This document shows, in pieces, positions 15,491 through 23,909 of a DNA stretch of 64,000 nucleotides. This DNA is from Paenibacillus sp. FSL K6-0276. GTDB taxonomy: Bacteria > Bacillota > Bacilli > Paenibacillales > Paenibacillaceae. Each line of letters opens with the position of its first letter. Positions within the stretch are counted from its first letter, which is position 1. The notes under the pieces were generated by a model. The model was not told where the DNA came from. It worked only from the letters and a program-made list of their open reading frames with translations, and did not search any database. The translations under genes were made by a program, and so were the position numbers. Where the stretch lies: NCBI RefSeq assembly GCF_037977235.1, contig NZ_CP150276.1, positions 4,154,001 to 4,218,000 on the forward strand. The letters run 5' to 3'.

Positions 15491-18352
15491 TCAGGAAACG
15501 CCTCCGTCCTCCAACCACTCTGCTATACGAGGAACCATTTGATCCGTAAGCATATGCTCCATTTTCGGGCCAGGCAACGAATAAAGGAAATACTTCCCAT
15601 AGTGAGATTCGATAACCCTAGTATCATAAACAATAACAATACCCCGATCCTGCGCCGTCCGTACCAGTCTTCCAAATCCTTGCTTGAAGCGAATAACCGC
15701 CTGAGGAACAGACAACTTCATAAACGGATTCTTCTTCTGGGCTTGTAATAACTCAGACTTCGCCTCCGCTAGTGGGTGATTCGGCGGTTGGAACGGGAGC
15801 CTCACGATGGCCAGGCAGGTCAGCGCTTCACCCGGAATATCCACACCCTCCCAGAAGCTGCTTGTACCAAGCAGAACAGAGGCTGCACTGTCTTGAAAAC
15901 GGCGGATCAGCTTGCTACGGCTGCCACCTTCCACGCCTTGACCTAGCACCGTGATCTCTTGTGAGGCTAGAGCCTCTTTCAGAGGATCATAAACCTGGCG
16001 CAGCATCTTATAAGAGGTAAACAGGACAAGCATCCGCCCGCGAGTTGTTACTGCCGCTTCCGCTAGCGACTGAACAAGTGTATCTACAAAACGTGCATCT
16101 CCCACACTGCCCTTCACACTAGGAAAATCACGCGGAATAACCAGCAGCGCCTGTTCCCGATACTTAAATGGAGAAGGTAGTAGCGATGTCATCAATCGCC
16201 CTTCTTCCGCAGCCTCATTTAATCCAAGATTATCAATCATAAACTGAAAAGACTTATCGACAGAGAGCGTCGCTGAGGTTAACACGATACTCTTCTTCTT
16301 GTCGAAGAACAGCTCCTTAAGCTGGGTACTAACATCAACAGGGACGGCATACAGCTGTAGCGATTTGCTGCGGTAATTTCCATTCGCCTCCAGCCAATAT
16401 ACTACATTCTCATCGTTTAATCCCATAAAAAACCGCACTTGCTCACGAATAGAAGCTAAATCCTTAAATAAGCCGCTAATATCGGTAACTAGACTATCTG
16501 AAGAAGATTGACCTTCTTGATCGCGCATCTCATTAAGCATTTTATCACCTTTACGGATAATTTCGCTTAATGTCAGATTCATAGTATTCTCTAAAGCAAC
16601 CAATTCATCCCAATCTTTCGGTTTACGGGCAGGAAGTAAACGCATGACTAATTGTCCAGCTTCCCCCGCTGCTGCATCACTGCGTTCCGGCAAGAGACTG
16701 AACAGTTTGTCACTAAGTAGATCCCAGGTTTCTTTTACAGTAAGCAGATCTGGATAGATTCTATCGATGACTCCGCTCCATTCAGAAGCTTCCTCACTGC
16801 CTGATGACTGAAGCATTTGGCGAAGAGTAGGGAGTTGGCCATTTCTACTATCCTTGTATAGACGCGATAGTGTATGCGCCACTGTGAAATGCTTCATATG
16901 CATGCCTAAATGCTTGCCAGCTACATCCTCCAGATGGTGGGCCTCATCAATAACAAGATGTTCATAAGCCGGAAGTAGCTGGTGACCAGCCTTAACATCT
17001 GCGAAGAGCTTGGAATGGTTCGTAATGACCACGTCTGCAATACCAGCTTCATGCTTAGCCCGGTGATAATAACACTTGCGGAACCATGGACACGAACGAC
17101 CCAGACAGGAATCGGTATCGCTTGCGACCGTCTCCCAGAAATCACCGCCACGACCGCTTAAATTGAGCTCTTCATCATCTCCAGATTCACTTTGGGTCAG
17201 CCATACGATCATCTGAGCCGCAGTAAGTGCATCTTCCCTTGGGCTAATAAAGTCTTTTTTGTTAATTTTATGTTCAAACTTACGTAGACACAAATAATGC
17301 CCTCTGCCCTTAAAAATTGCAGCTTTAAATGGAAAAGGAACTACCTGCGTTAACAAAGGAATATCTCGCTCCCGCAATTGGTCCTGCAGATTAATGGTAT
17401 GAGTGCTGACCATGACCTTTTGATCGGTGCGAACGCTCTGATAAATAGCCGGCAACAAATAACCGAGTGATTTACCGGTTCCTGTTCCCGCTTCGATCAG
17501 TAGATGTTTGTCTTCGGCGAGTGCCGTAATCACCTCATTGATCATAATATCCTGAGCTTCTCTGCTTTCATACTGTAGTAAAGTGTCTTTAAGCCGTTTG
17601 GTTACTTCATCCATATAATCTGTAAAAGATAAATTCTCTAACGGATTCGCAGCATGCTCATCTCTAGGAGGGGCTAACTCATTCCAGTCTCCCACAGCAA
17701 GCGCTAATTGACGATAAAATGTCAAATCACCTTCAGGTTGAAGCGTCTCCGCTTCCCGTTCTCGCAGCAGACCATCAAAATACCAGCCCAGATCACTGTC
17801 CTCTTCGGTAAACAGCTCACAGAGTCTTTGGATCGTAAGCAGTGGCAGACTGTAAAGCTCCTCCAGACACTTTAACAGCACAAGAGCAGTCGCCAGTGCA
17901 TCACTATCTGCCTGATGCGGGCGATCGTGTGTCACTCCAAAATGTGCACTGACCGATCCTAGTTGATAGGATGTGAGAGAAGGAAAGCAAATTTTCAGAA
18001 AATCAATCGTATCCAAAATCCGCCCTTGAAATGGTAAATACCCACATCGATCTAAAGCGTTTTGTAAAAAATGGAAATCGAATGCGACATTATGCCCTAC
18101 AAGCACTACATCATCCAGCAGCGGAACAAGCTCCATCATCATCTCATCCAGCTCAGGTGCATCCTTTACATCATCGTCGGTAATCCCCGTCAGACCAGTT
18201 ATAAAAGGAGGTATCGGCGTTCCGGGCTTGACGTAGGAACCATATACCCGGGAGATGGACCGGTCTTCTTCTATAATTGCAAGGCCAACCTGGATAATTT
18301 CACCCACGGATTGGGTTCCCGTTGTTTCAAAATCAAGCACGGCAAATTTCAT
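15491..18352 (-). CDS. dinG: DinG-family helicase with N-terminal DnaQ-like exonuclease domain
   Basis: The protein of about 953 residues starts with a DEDDh 3'-5' exonuclease domain (FAVLDFETTGT, LVGHNVAFDFHFL, HQADSDALA). A superfamily 2 helicase follows, with Walker A EAGTGTGKS and box II VIDEAHHLEDV, then helicase motifs SATLS and FWEGVDIPG. Four cysteines stand where DinG/XPD proteins hold an iron-sulfur cluster (YLCLR, then C-x4-C-x5-C in SCLGRSCPWFRKC). The start is taken at ATG 18352 (MKFAVLDF); a TTG at 18373 is possible. It lies downstream of the pan genes, as in Bacillus. It is expected to act in DNA repair. Confidence 0.92.
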   Translation of the reverse strand: MKFAVLDFETTGTQSVGEIIQVGLAIIEEDRSISRVYGSYVKPGTPIPPFITGLTGITDDDVKDAPELDEMMMELVPLLDDVVLVGHNVAFDFHFLQNALDRCGYLPFQGRILDTIDFLKICFPSLTSYQLGSVSAHFGVTHDRPHQADSDALATALVLLKCLEELYSLPLLTIQRLCELFTEEDSDLGWYFDGLLREREAETLQPEGDLTFYRQLALAVGDWNELAPPRDEHAANPLENLSFTDYMDEVTKRLKDTLLQYESREAQDIMINEVITALAEDKHLLIEAGTGTGKSLGYLLPAIYQSVRTDQKVMVSTHTINLQDQLRERDIPLLTQVVPFPFKAAIFKGRGHYLCLRKFEHKINKKDFISPREDALTAAQMIVWLTQSESGDDEELNLSGRGGDFWETVASDTDSCLGRSCPWFRKCYYHRAKHEAGIADVVITNHSKLFADVKAGHQLLPAYEHLVIDEAHHLEDVAGKHLGMHMKHFTVAHTLSRLYKDSRNGQLPTLRQMLQSSGSEEASEWSGVIDRIYPDLLTVKETWDLLSDKLFSLLPERSDAAAGEAGQLVMRLLPARKPKDWDELVALENTMNLTLSEIIRKGDKMLNEMRDQEGQSSSDSLVTDISGLFKDLASIREQVRFFMGLNDENVVYWLEANGNYRSKSLQLYAVPVDVSTQLKELFFDKKKSIVLTSATLSVDKSFQFMIDNLGLNEAAEEGRLMTSLLPSPFKYREQALLVIPRDFPSVKGSVGDARFVDTLVQSLAEAAVTTRGRMLVLFTSYKMLRQVYDPLKEALASQEITVLGQGVEGGSRSKLIRRFQDSAASVLLGTSSFWEGVDIPGEALTCLAIVRLPFQPPNHPLAEAKSELLQAQKKNPFMKLSVPQAVIRFKQGFGRLVRTAQDRGIVIVYDTRVIESHYGKYFLYSLPGPKMEHMLTDQMVPRIAEWLEDGGVS

Positions 18353-18404
18353 TATAATTCTATTCCCTTTCAATTGAGACTCTTAATCAGCATAACAGAA
18401 GTTG

Positions 18405-18447
18405 CGAAAAAAGGCGATGCACACCACTGGTTCAGGGGATGCATCGC
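18405..18447 (-). terminator. Intrinsic terminator of the TPR gene upstream of dinG
   Basis: GCGATGCA pairs with TGCATCGC over an 18-base loop, and on the - strand the stem is followed by TTTTTT. It separates the TPR gene from dinG. Confidence 0.85.
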
Positions 18448-18488
18448 TTGAATGAAAATGCGGAATAATAAACCGTAAACGAAATATT

Positions 18489-19130
18489 TTACAACAATGA
18501 AACAAGCTGATTTCCGAAATGAAGCTTTCCTCCTCGGCGGCGGCAAACTTCCAAATTAACGGTTGGTTCAGGAAGTGCCGGGTCAAGTTGCAAAGAAAGG
18601 CCAAACAGCTCCTGCGCTTCATTGAAACGTTCCTGAGATGCTCGTATGCAGCCTAAAGCATTGTAAACCATTGCTTTCAGCTTGGTTTCCCGTATCAAAC
18701 TGAGCATATGGTTCAGATGACTCCAAGCAGTTTCCCCATCCCCTTCCTGTAGGTAAGAGATGGCTAAATACAATCGAGCAGCCAAACTATCCGGATATTG
18801 CACAATAACTTCTTTAAACTGTTCAATACATTTTCCATACATCAAGAGCTTATAATACCCCTGACCTCTTACAAAAGTATCCATGCACAGCTCGGGCGCT
18901 TCCTGCTCTGGCACTTCCTCTTCGACCACTGATGTAATATCCACACTTTCGCGAAAGTGACTAAGCTTTTCAGCAAAAGCCAGCCATTCATCCATCACTT
19001 TATCGCTTAGTCTATGCAGCATATTATAATTGCATAAAAGCTCATTCCGGCGGACACCCTCCGCTGTAGGGTAATCTGTTACGATCTCCTGAAGCACCTT
19101 GTTCATTTCAGCAAACAAATGTTGAAACAT
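18489..19130 (-). CDS. Tetratricopeptide repeat protein
   Basis: The 213-residue cytoplasmic protein has an N-terminal helical part of about 80 residues. At least three TPR-like helix pairs follow (GQGYYKLLMYGKCIEQFKE, SLAARLYLAISYLQEGDGET, MVYNALGCIRASQERFNEA, then LFGLSLQLDPALPEP). It has no signal peptide and no enzymatic motif. It sits between panD and dinG and has its own terminator. TPR proteins are scaffolds for protein-protein contacts; the partner is unknown. The start ATG lies at the clear beginning of the helical region. Confidence 0.75.
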   Translation of the reverse strand: MFQHLFAEMNKVLQEIVTDYPTAEGVRRNELLCNYNMLHRLSDKVMDEWLAFAEKLSHFRESVDITSVVEEEVPEQEAPELCMDTFVRGQGYYKLLMYGKCIEQFKEVIVQYPDSLAARLYLAISYLQEGDGETAWSHLNHMLSLIRETKLKAMVYNALGCIRASQERFNEAQELFGLSLQLDPALPEPTVNLEVCRRRGGKLHFGNQLVSLL

Positions 19131-19241
19131 GGGCTATCCCCCCTTACTGAAGATGAAATCAGTTCAGCTTGCCTGACTTCATTTTCTGCGAGATCGGGGT
19201 CTTTCATCCCTGCCATTCATTACATGGCGTAAGTCCATTAA

Positions 19242-19625
19242 TTAAGCGATTGTAGCATGCAATTCATGGTCAGCCAGTTTCACGGGTCTGTTATTCTCAT
19301 CCACGAATACCACCGTTGGCTTATGCGACGCCAGCTCTTCCGAAGACAACATCGCATACGAAATGATAATTACTGTATCTCCCGGATGAACGAGACGAGC
19401 GGCCGCACCATTCAGACAGATCACTCCGCTTCCGCGAGGCCCAGGAATGACGTATGTTTCTAAACGTGAACCATTATTGTTATCCACGATCTGCACTTTT
19501 TCATTCTCAAGAATATCTGCCGATTCCATTAGATTCTCATCAATGGTAATACTGCCCACATAATTCAAATTAGCTTCCGTCACTGTCGCGCGGTGAATTT
19601 TGGATTTCATCATATGTCTAAACAA
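19242..19625 (-). CDS. panD: Aspartate 1-decarboxylase
   Basis: PanD makes beta-alanine from aspartate for pantothenate. It is a pyruvoyl enzyme that cleaves itself before a serine; the site is YVGS in ANLNYVGSITIDE. The first ATG codons (19613 and 19610) are 20 or more bases from the ribosome site. A TTG at 19625 lies nine bases behind AGGAGG and gives 127 residues beginning MFRHMMKSKIHRATV, which matches the length and N-terminus known for Bacillus PanD. The start overlaps the panC stop by eight bases, so panC and panD are translationally coupled. Confidence 0.95.
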   Translation of the reverse strand: MFRHMMKSKIHRATVTEANLNYVGSITIDENLMESADILENEKVQIVDNNNGSRLETYVIPGPRGSGVICLNGAAARLVHPGDTVIIISYAMLSSEELASHKPTVVFVDENNRPVKLADHELHATIA

Positions 19626-20508
19626 GAGCGGCAACCTCCTTTGGAATAAATACATTATTGTCAATCAAGCGTGTTCTGCCAAACTTCACAGCAAGCGCTA
19701 TAATAATTTCCCCATCTACATCCGTTAATAGAACTTCGTCCTCCACGCCTTCCAGATCAGGGAATGTCAGTATTTCCGCATAATCAATTACCGCTAAAGG
19801 CGAGCTGGAAATTACCGATGTCAACAATACCCGTACTTCAGCAACTGTTCTTACTTTTCCCTCTTCGATGCACTGACGTGCCTCACGCAGAGAACAGGAT
19901 AAAACCAGCGCCTGACTACGTTCCTCTGGAGACAAGAATACATTACGTGAGCTAAGTGCAAGTCCATCCGCTTCACGAACGATAGGGCAAGGAACAATTT
20001 CAACATTCATATTCAGATCGGACACCATTCGGCGGAGCACAGCGACCTGCTGAGCATCCTTCAGCCCAAAGAAGGCATAATCCGGCTGTACGATATTGAA
20101 GAGTTTATTAACGACTGTTGTTACACCGTTAAAATGCCCAGGGCGAGAAGCCCCACAGAGCCTAGTGGTAAGCTCTGATACCGAGACAGAAGTCCGAGTC
20201 GGCTGCGGATACATTTCTTCCACGCTGGGGATAAATACAATATCGACACCTTCGCGTTCCGCCAGCTCCAAGTCACGGTGCTCATCGCGCGGATAGGAAT
20301 CATAATCCTCATTCGGTCCGAACTGAAGTGGGTTCACAAATATGCTCATAACCACCGTGTTGCTCATTTCTCCTGCCCGGCGAAGAAGACTGGCATGTCC
20401 CTCATGTAAATATCCCATCGTTGGAACAAACCCAATCGGGGTATGCCCACCTTGTCTCATATACTCCAAAGCTTCGCGTAGCTGCTCAATGCTTCTAACG
20501 ACTCTCAT
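19618..20508 (-). CDS. panC: Pantothenate synthetase
   Basis: PanC joins pantoate and beta-alanine with ATP, the last step of pantothenate synthesis. The 296-residue protein shows the nucleotidyl-transferase signature PTMGYLHEGHASLL and the KMSKS-like VVSDLNMNVEIVPCP followed by LALSSRN. The ATG at 20508 has AAGGGG six bases upstream and almost touches the panB stop. Longer upstream starts are inside panB and are rejected. It is the middle gene of panB-panC-panD, whose products form pantothenate from ketoisovalerate and aspartate. Confidence 0.96.
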   Translation of the reverse strand: MRVVRSIEQLREALEYMRQGGHTPIGFVPTMGYLHEGHASLLRRAGEMSNTVVMSIFVNPLQFGPNEDYDSYPRDEHRDLELAEREGVDIVFIPSVEEMYPQPTRTSVSVSELTTRLCGASRPGHFNGVTTVVNKLFNIVQPDYAFFGLKDAQQVAVLRRMVSDLNMNVEIVPCPIVREADGLALSSRNVFLSPEERSQALVLSCSLREARQCIEEGKVRTVAEVRVLLTSVISSSPLAVIDYAEILTFPDLEGVEDEVLLTDVDGEIIIALAVKFGRTRLIDNNVFIPKEVAALV

Positions 20509-20509
20509 C

Positions 20510-21376
20510 TTATTCCCCTTCCTTTCCGGCACCACCGTATAAAGATTCCAGAACTGTTTCATCTGCATTAAACACATGGCCTTCATCTGGGAAGGAACGA
20601 TCTTTCACTTCTTTCACATATTGGCTGATACCCTCACGGATTAGGTTCCCCACATCCGCATATGTTTTGACAAAACGTTTCTCACGGTAAGGTGATGCAT
20701 AACGAAGTAAATCATGGAACACCAATACCTGTCCGTCACAGTAACGGCCTGCACCGATCCCAATCGTTGGGATGCTAAGCGCCTCAGAAATCGCTTGTGC
20801 TACTTCTTCTGTTACCAGCTCCAGTACCACTGCAAAAGCACCCGCTGCTTCAAGAGCCTTAGCTTCATTCATCAGACGCTGAGCATCCTTGGCATCCTTG
20901 CCTTGAATACGGTAACCACCAATCATATTCACCGATTGGGGAGTAAGTCCAATATGACCAAGCACAGGAACTCCCGCAGCTACAACAGCAGCTACAGTCT
21001 CACAAATCTCGAGACCGCCTTCCATTTTGACGGCATGAGCCCGGCCTTCCTGCATCAGTCTGCGCACACCCCGCAGGGTCTCATCTATACTTCCGTGATA
21101 GGTCATAAATGGCATATCTGCCACGATAAAAGTATTCTGAGCTCCCCGGGTTACTGAACGAGTGTGGTAGACCATATCGTCAATCGTAACGGGTAAAGTT
21201 GTATCATATCCAAGTACCACGTTTCCCAGGGAGTCACCCACCAGAATAAGGTCGATACCGGCTTCTTCAGCAAGTTGAGCTGATGGGTAATCATAAGCGG
21301 TCAACATGCTTAATCGCGCACCATCTGCTTTCATTTTTTTCATTTTTACAATATTTAGCGCCTGTTTGTTCGCCAT
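20510..21376 (-). CDS. panB: 3-methyl-2-oxobutanoate hydroxymethyltransferase
   Basis: PanB transfers a hydroxymethyl group from methylene-THF to ketoisovalerate, the first committed step to pantoate. The 288-residue protein has the family blocks LTAYDYPSAQLAEEAGID, VGDSLGNVVLGYDTT and GHIGLTPQSVNMIGGY. AAGGAGG directly touches an ATG at 21388, which is too close. The ATG at 21376 has a twelve-base spacing and is preferred. The gene heads panBCD and follows a long leader with a strong intrinsic terminator, so transcription attenuation is likely. Confidence 0.96.
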   Translation of the reverse strand: MANKQALNIVKMKKMKADGARLSMLTAYDYPSAQLAEEAGIDLILVGDSLGNVVLGYDTTLPVTIDDMVYHTRSVTRGAQNTFIVADMPFMTYHGSIDETLRGVRRLMQEGRAHAVKMEGGLEICETVAAVVAAGVPVLGHIGLTPQSVNMIGGYRIQGKDAKDAQRLMNEAKALEAAGAFAVVLELVTEEVAQAISEALSIPTIGIGAGRYCDGQVLVFHDLLRYASPYREKRFVKTYADVGNLIREGISQYVKEVKDRSFPDEGHVFNADETVLESLYGGAGKEGE

Positions 21377-21426
21377 TTCTCTCTTCATCCTCCTTTTTGA
21401 AATTACATCCCCGTAAAAATCGCAAC

Positions 21427-21463
21427 AAAAAAACCTTTTAGCAAATATTTGCTAAAAAGGTCC
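21427..21463 (-). terminator. Intrinsic terminator in the panB leader (candidate attenuator)
   Basis: GGACCTTTTTAGC...GCTAAAAGGT forms a long stem on the - strand, followed by seven T. It lies about 50 bases upstream of the panB start and well past birA, so it would stop transcription before panBCD unless it is overridden. Confidence 0.85.
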
Positions 21464-21640
21464 GAAGGGCAAAAAAGAGTCACTCGCGATCGTCCCTTCT
21501 GTCTCGGTCCTTACGGCTCAGAGCAGAATCCAACGTAACCGTCAACGCAGTTATGAAGGTAATTCCAATAACAAAAATATAATAAGTTCAACAGATCAAG
21601 AGTACAGTTCGCTAAACGATACCGCCTCCGACCCATAGTA
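21464..21640 (-). promoter_or_regulatory. Structured panBCD leader RNA (candidate pan-motif region)
   Basis: The leader between the birA terminator and the attenuator holds two adjacent stem-loops. One has outer pairs TTCTG/CAGAA, then CTC/GAG, and a GTAA tetraloop (21496-21530). The other has GAAGGG pairing with CCCTTC and a small GAG-TGA-CTC hairpin inside. A conserved pan RNA motif is known upstream of panB in Firmicutes; paired short hairpins here fit the position and type. I could not check the consensus. The promoter was not identified with confidence. Confidence 0.5.
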
Positions 21641-21665
21641 TATCAAAAAGGACTCGGAATTACAC

Positions 21666-21702
21666 GAAAAAAATATGACAGGGGATGACACCCTTGTCAT
21701 AT
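21666..21702 (-). terminator. Intrinsic terminator of the cca-birA operon
   Basis: ATATGACAAGGG pairs with a CCCCTGTCATAT arm, and on the - strand the stem is followed by seven T. It lies ten bases past the birA stop and insulates panBCD from the upstream operon. Confidence 0.9.
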
Positions 21703-21711
21703 AAAAAAGAT

Positions 21712-22512
21712 TTATAAAAGCTCAATTTCACCTGAACACACGCTAGAAATCTCCCCTGAGCTGTCTTTAAGGAGTAGTCCGCCTAAGTTATCCAGACCTA
21801 CCGCCACACCTTCAGAGCGTCCCTGAGGGCTATTCAGCGCGATCTGACGACCCAAGGTAACCGACATCGACTCCCACAGCTCTTTGATAGGCTTAAAACC
21901 TTGCTTCATGTACAGATTGTAATGCATCTCCAGCTCATCCAATACCGCTCTTACCAGCTCCGAACGGTCAACAGGAACACCGCCCCGCTGAATCCGAAGT
22001 GAAGTGGCTAATTCCTTCAGATGTTCAGGATAATCTTCTTCTGTCATGTTCGCAGAAATTCCAATCCCAGCGATGCAATAATGAAGCTCCCCTTCTCTTA
22101 GCGAAGATTCGAGCAAAATTCCACATATCTTACGACCGCCCGCAAGTAAATCATTCGGCCATTTAATGCCGGCATTTACTCCGGTTACTTGGCGAATCGC
22201 CTTACAGACGGCAACCCCAGCCAACAGTGTTAACTGAGGGGTTTGTAACAGAGGTAACTTCGGCCGCAACACTATACTCATCCAAATCCCTTTGCCACGA
22301 GGAGAGAACCATTTCCTACCCATTCGCCCCCTAGCACCGGTTTGTTCTTCGGCGATCACGGTTGTACCCTCCGGTGCACCGCTTTCTGCCAATCCTTTGG
22401 CTTCTTCCTGAGTGGACACGACAGTATCCAGGAGCTGAACTCTGTCTATCCAATTCGAATTGGAAGCTTCTTGCTTCAATTCGGTCAGCGACAGCGCCTC
22501 ATCATAGCTCAT
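21712..22512 (-). CDS. birA: Biotin-[acetyl-CoA-carboxylase] ligase, lacking the N-terminal HTH
   Basis: The enzyme attaches biotin to the carrier domain of acetyl-CoA carboxylase. Catalytic motifs are present: STQEEAKGL, GARGRMGRKWFSPRGKGIW, KWPNDLLAGGRKICGILLE and the C-terminal SH3-like domain. The protein of about 266 residues lacks the roughly 65-residue winged helix that most Bacillus-type BirA proteins use to repress biotin genes. It starts inside the end of cca (overlap 11 bases) with AAAGG upstream, so the HTH is truly absent unless it is encoded elsewhere. It is probably a ligase only. Confidence 0.9.
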   Translation of the reverse strand: MSYDEALSLTELKQEASNSNWIDRVQLLDTVVSTQEEAKGLAESGAPEGTTVIAEEQTGARGRMGRKWFSPRGKGIWMSIVLRPKLPLLQTPQLTLLAGVAVCKAIRQVTGVNAGIKWPNDLLAGGRKICGILLESSLREGELHYCIAGIGISANMTEEDYPEHLKELATSLRIQRGGVPVDRSELVRAVLDELEMHYNLYMKQGFKPIKELWESMSVTLGRQIALNSPQGRSEGVAVGLDNLGGLLLKDSSGEISSVCSGEIELL

Positions 22513-23899
22513 GTCCATCCATCCTTTTTGCTTCAAGCAGCAATAATTGTTTATCGTTCAATAGATCACCTGAAGCAGCAGCTTGCAGGAGTGCATTTAG
22601 CATTTTGCCAACCCATGGGCCCGGACGTTTGTCCAATGCCTCCGCCAGCTCATTGCCTGTAACTGCAAGCTCCGAAAGGCTAGTCAGCGGCATTTGCGTG
22701 ATCCACTCTCTTGCCGCTTGTAAATGGATCAGGCCATTTACAAGCTCTGGCGCCGCTGGGGTGTTGACAGCGGGCGAGATCTTTGAGAACGCTGGGATAC
22801 TGACAGCGGGTGAGTCTTTCGAGTCCGCTGGCGAGGTCGCAGCGGGAAGGGCAGCTGCTGGCAAGATGGCCAGCAGCGAGAGCCACCCTTCGGCGGCTTC
22901 CACGCCGAAGGACAGCACGGCGGCGATCCAGCGCCGCCGTAGTAGATCCGTGCCACCCGGTTCCCCCGGCGGCACTGCTTCAAGGGCAGCGGTCCAAGCT
23001 TCGCGGACCCGCAGCACCTGGACGACGCCGGTCCGCGTCGTCCCAGAGAACGTCCATGCCCGCAGCAACTCATCGGCCTCTTGGGCCGACTGCTTCAGGG
23101 CATGGAGGAGAAGCGCCCACCGTAGGCGGGCGCTCTCCAGTTCCCCGATCGCGGCCGTAAAGGCGGCAGCAGCCGCCATATCGGTTCCGGTCCAGGGGAA
23201 CGGGGCTTTGCCGCGCGCAAGTAGATCGCAGCGCGCAAGCATAGCAAGGCCGCGCCGAGGATGCGGTCCTTCAACAATGCGTTCCAGCTCCGCGCGGACA
23301 CGCTCCACAGCAATATGCGCCAGCTTATCCCGCTTACGCAGTAGCCCCCTCCACGTATTCTTGGCGATGGAGAAATCTAACACCGATGCGAAACGAACGC
23401 AGCGAAGCATGCGAAGCGCATCCTCATCGAACCGTTCCTCTGCATCACCCACACAGCGGATCACACGGAGAGCTAGATCCTTCTCGCCTCCGAAAGGATC
23501 AATTAGGTCTCCACCCCGCCCGCAGCATATAGCATTGATCGTAAAATCACGACGACGAAGATCTTCCTTCACATCGCTTACGAATACAACATGATCCGGA
23601 CGACGATGATCGACATAACCACTTTCTGTTCGGTATGTCGTCACTTCAAACCCGTGCCCATCTTGAAGCACGGTGACCGTCCCATGTGCTAGTCCTGTCG
23701 GAACACTGCGTGCGAAGATGGCTATCACTTCCTCCGGCACTGCTGAAGTAGTAATATCCATATCATGCACTGGCCTACCTAATAGCTCATCGCGAATGCA
23801 TCCTCCGACCCAAAAAGCCTCATGGCCGTTTTGAGTTAACTCGAAAATCACATTTTTCGCCGCAATAGCCATAGCGGAAGGCGCCATTTTCCATTCCAT
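22502..23899 (-). CDS. cca: CCA tRNA nucleotidyltransferase
   Basis: The enzyme adds or repairs the CCA end of tRNAs. The N-terminal nucleotidyltransferase domain has FWVGGCIRDELLGR followed by HDMDITTSA. The B-motif RRRDFTINAI and the helix region DEDALRMLRCVRFAS follow. The ATG at 23899 has AAGGAG six bases upstream. At 465 residues it is longer than the usual 390-430. The extra length is an Ala/Pro/Ser-rich stretch at about residues 353-390 encoded by a 36-base tandem repeat. The 22.8-23.35 kb part is clearly more GC-rich than its neighbours. It lies between bshA and birA, as in Bacillus. Confidence 0.95.
   Translation of the reverse strand: MEWKMAPSAMAIAAKNVIFELTQNGHEAFWVGGCIRDELLGRPVHDMDITTSAVPEEVIAIFARSVPTGLAHGTVTVLQDGHGFEVTTYRTESGYVDHRRPDHVVFVSDVKEDLRRRDFTINAICCGRGGDLIDPFGGEKDLALRVIRCVGDAEERFDEDALRMLRCVRFASVLDFSIAKNTWRGLLRKRDKLAHIAVERVRAELERIVEGPHPRRGLAMLARCDLLARGKAPFPWTGTDMAAAAAFTAAIGELESARLRWALLLHALKQSAQEADELLRAWTFSGTTRTGVVQVLRVREAWTAALEAVPPGEPGGTDLLRRRWIAAVLSFGVEAAEGWLSLLAILPAAALPAATSPADSKDSPAVSIPAFSKISPAVNTPAAPELVNGLIHLQAAREWITQMPLTSLSELAVTGNELAEALDKRPGPWVGKMLNALLQAAASGDLLNDKQLLLLEAKRMDGHEL
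22764..22834. repeat. 36-base tandem repeat inside cca
   Basis: Two similar copies follow each other in frame (starts at 22764 and 22800). They encode twelve-residue units, SPADSKDSPAVS and IPAFSKISPAVN, in the cca product. A weaker third copy may precede them. The repeat accounts for much of the length excess of this Cca protein. Confidence 0.7.
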
Positions 23900-23909
23900 T
23901 ACGAACTCC

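Noticed and set aside
21464..21660. T-box leader upstream of panB (AAGGGACGATCGCG resembles the T-box sequence)
   Set aside because: The match to AGGGTGGTACCGCG is poor, no specifier loop or stem I layout was found, and panB is not a usual T-box target.
22362..23594. A 410-codon open frame on the + strand opposite birA and cca
   Set aside because: It is an antisense by-product of the GC-rich part of cca. The composition is Ser/Arg/Ala-biased, there is no ribosome site, and the opposite frame carries clear Cca and BirA motifs.
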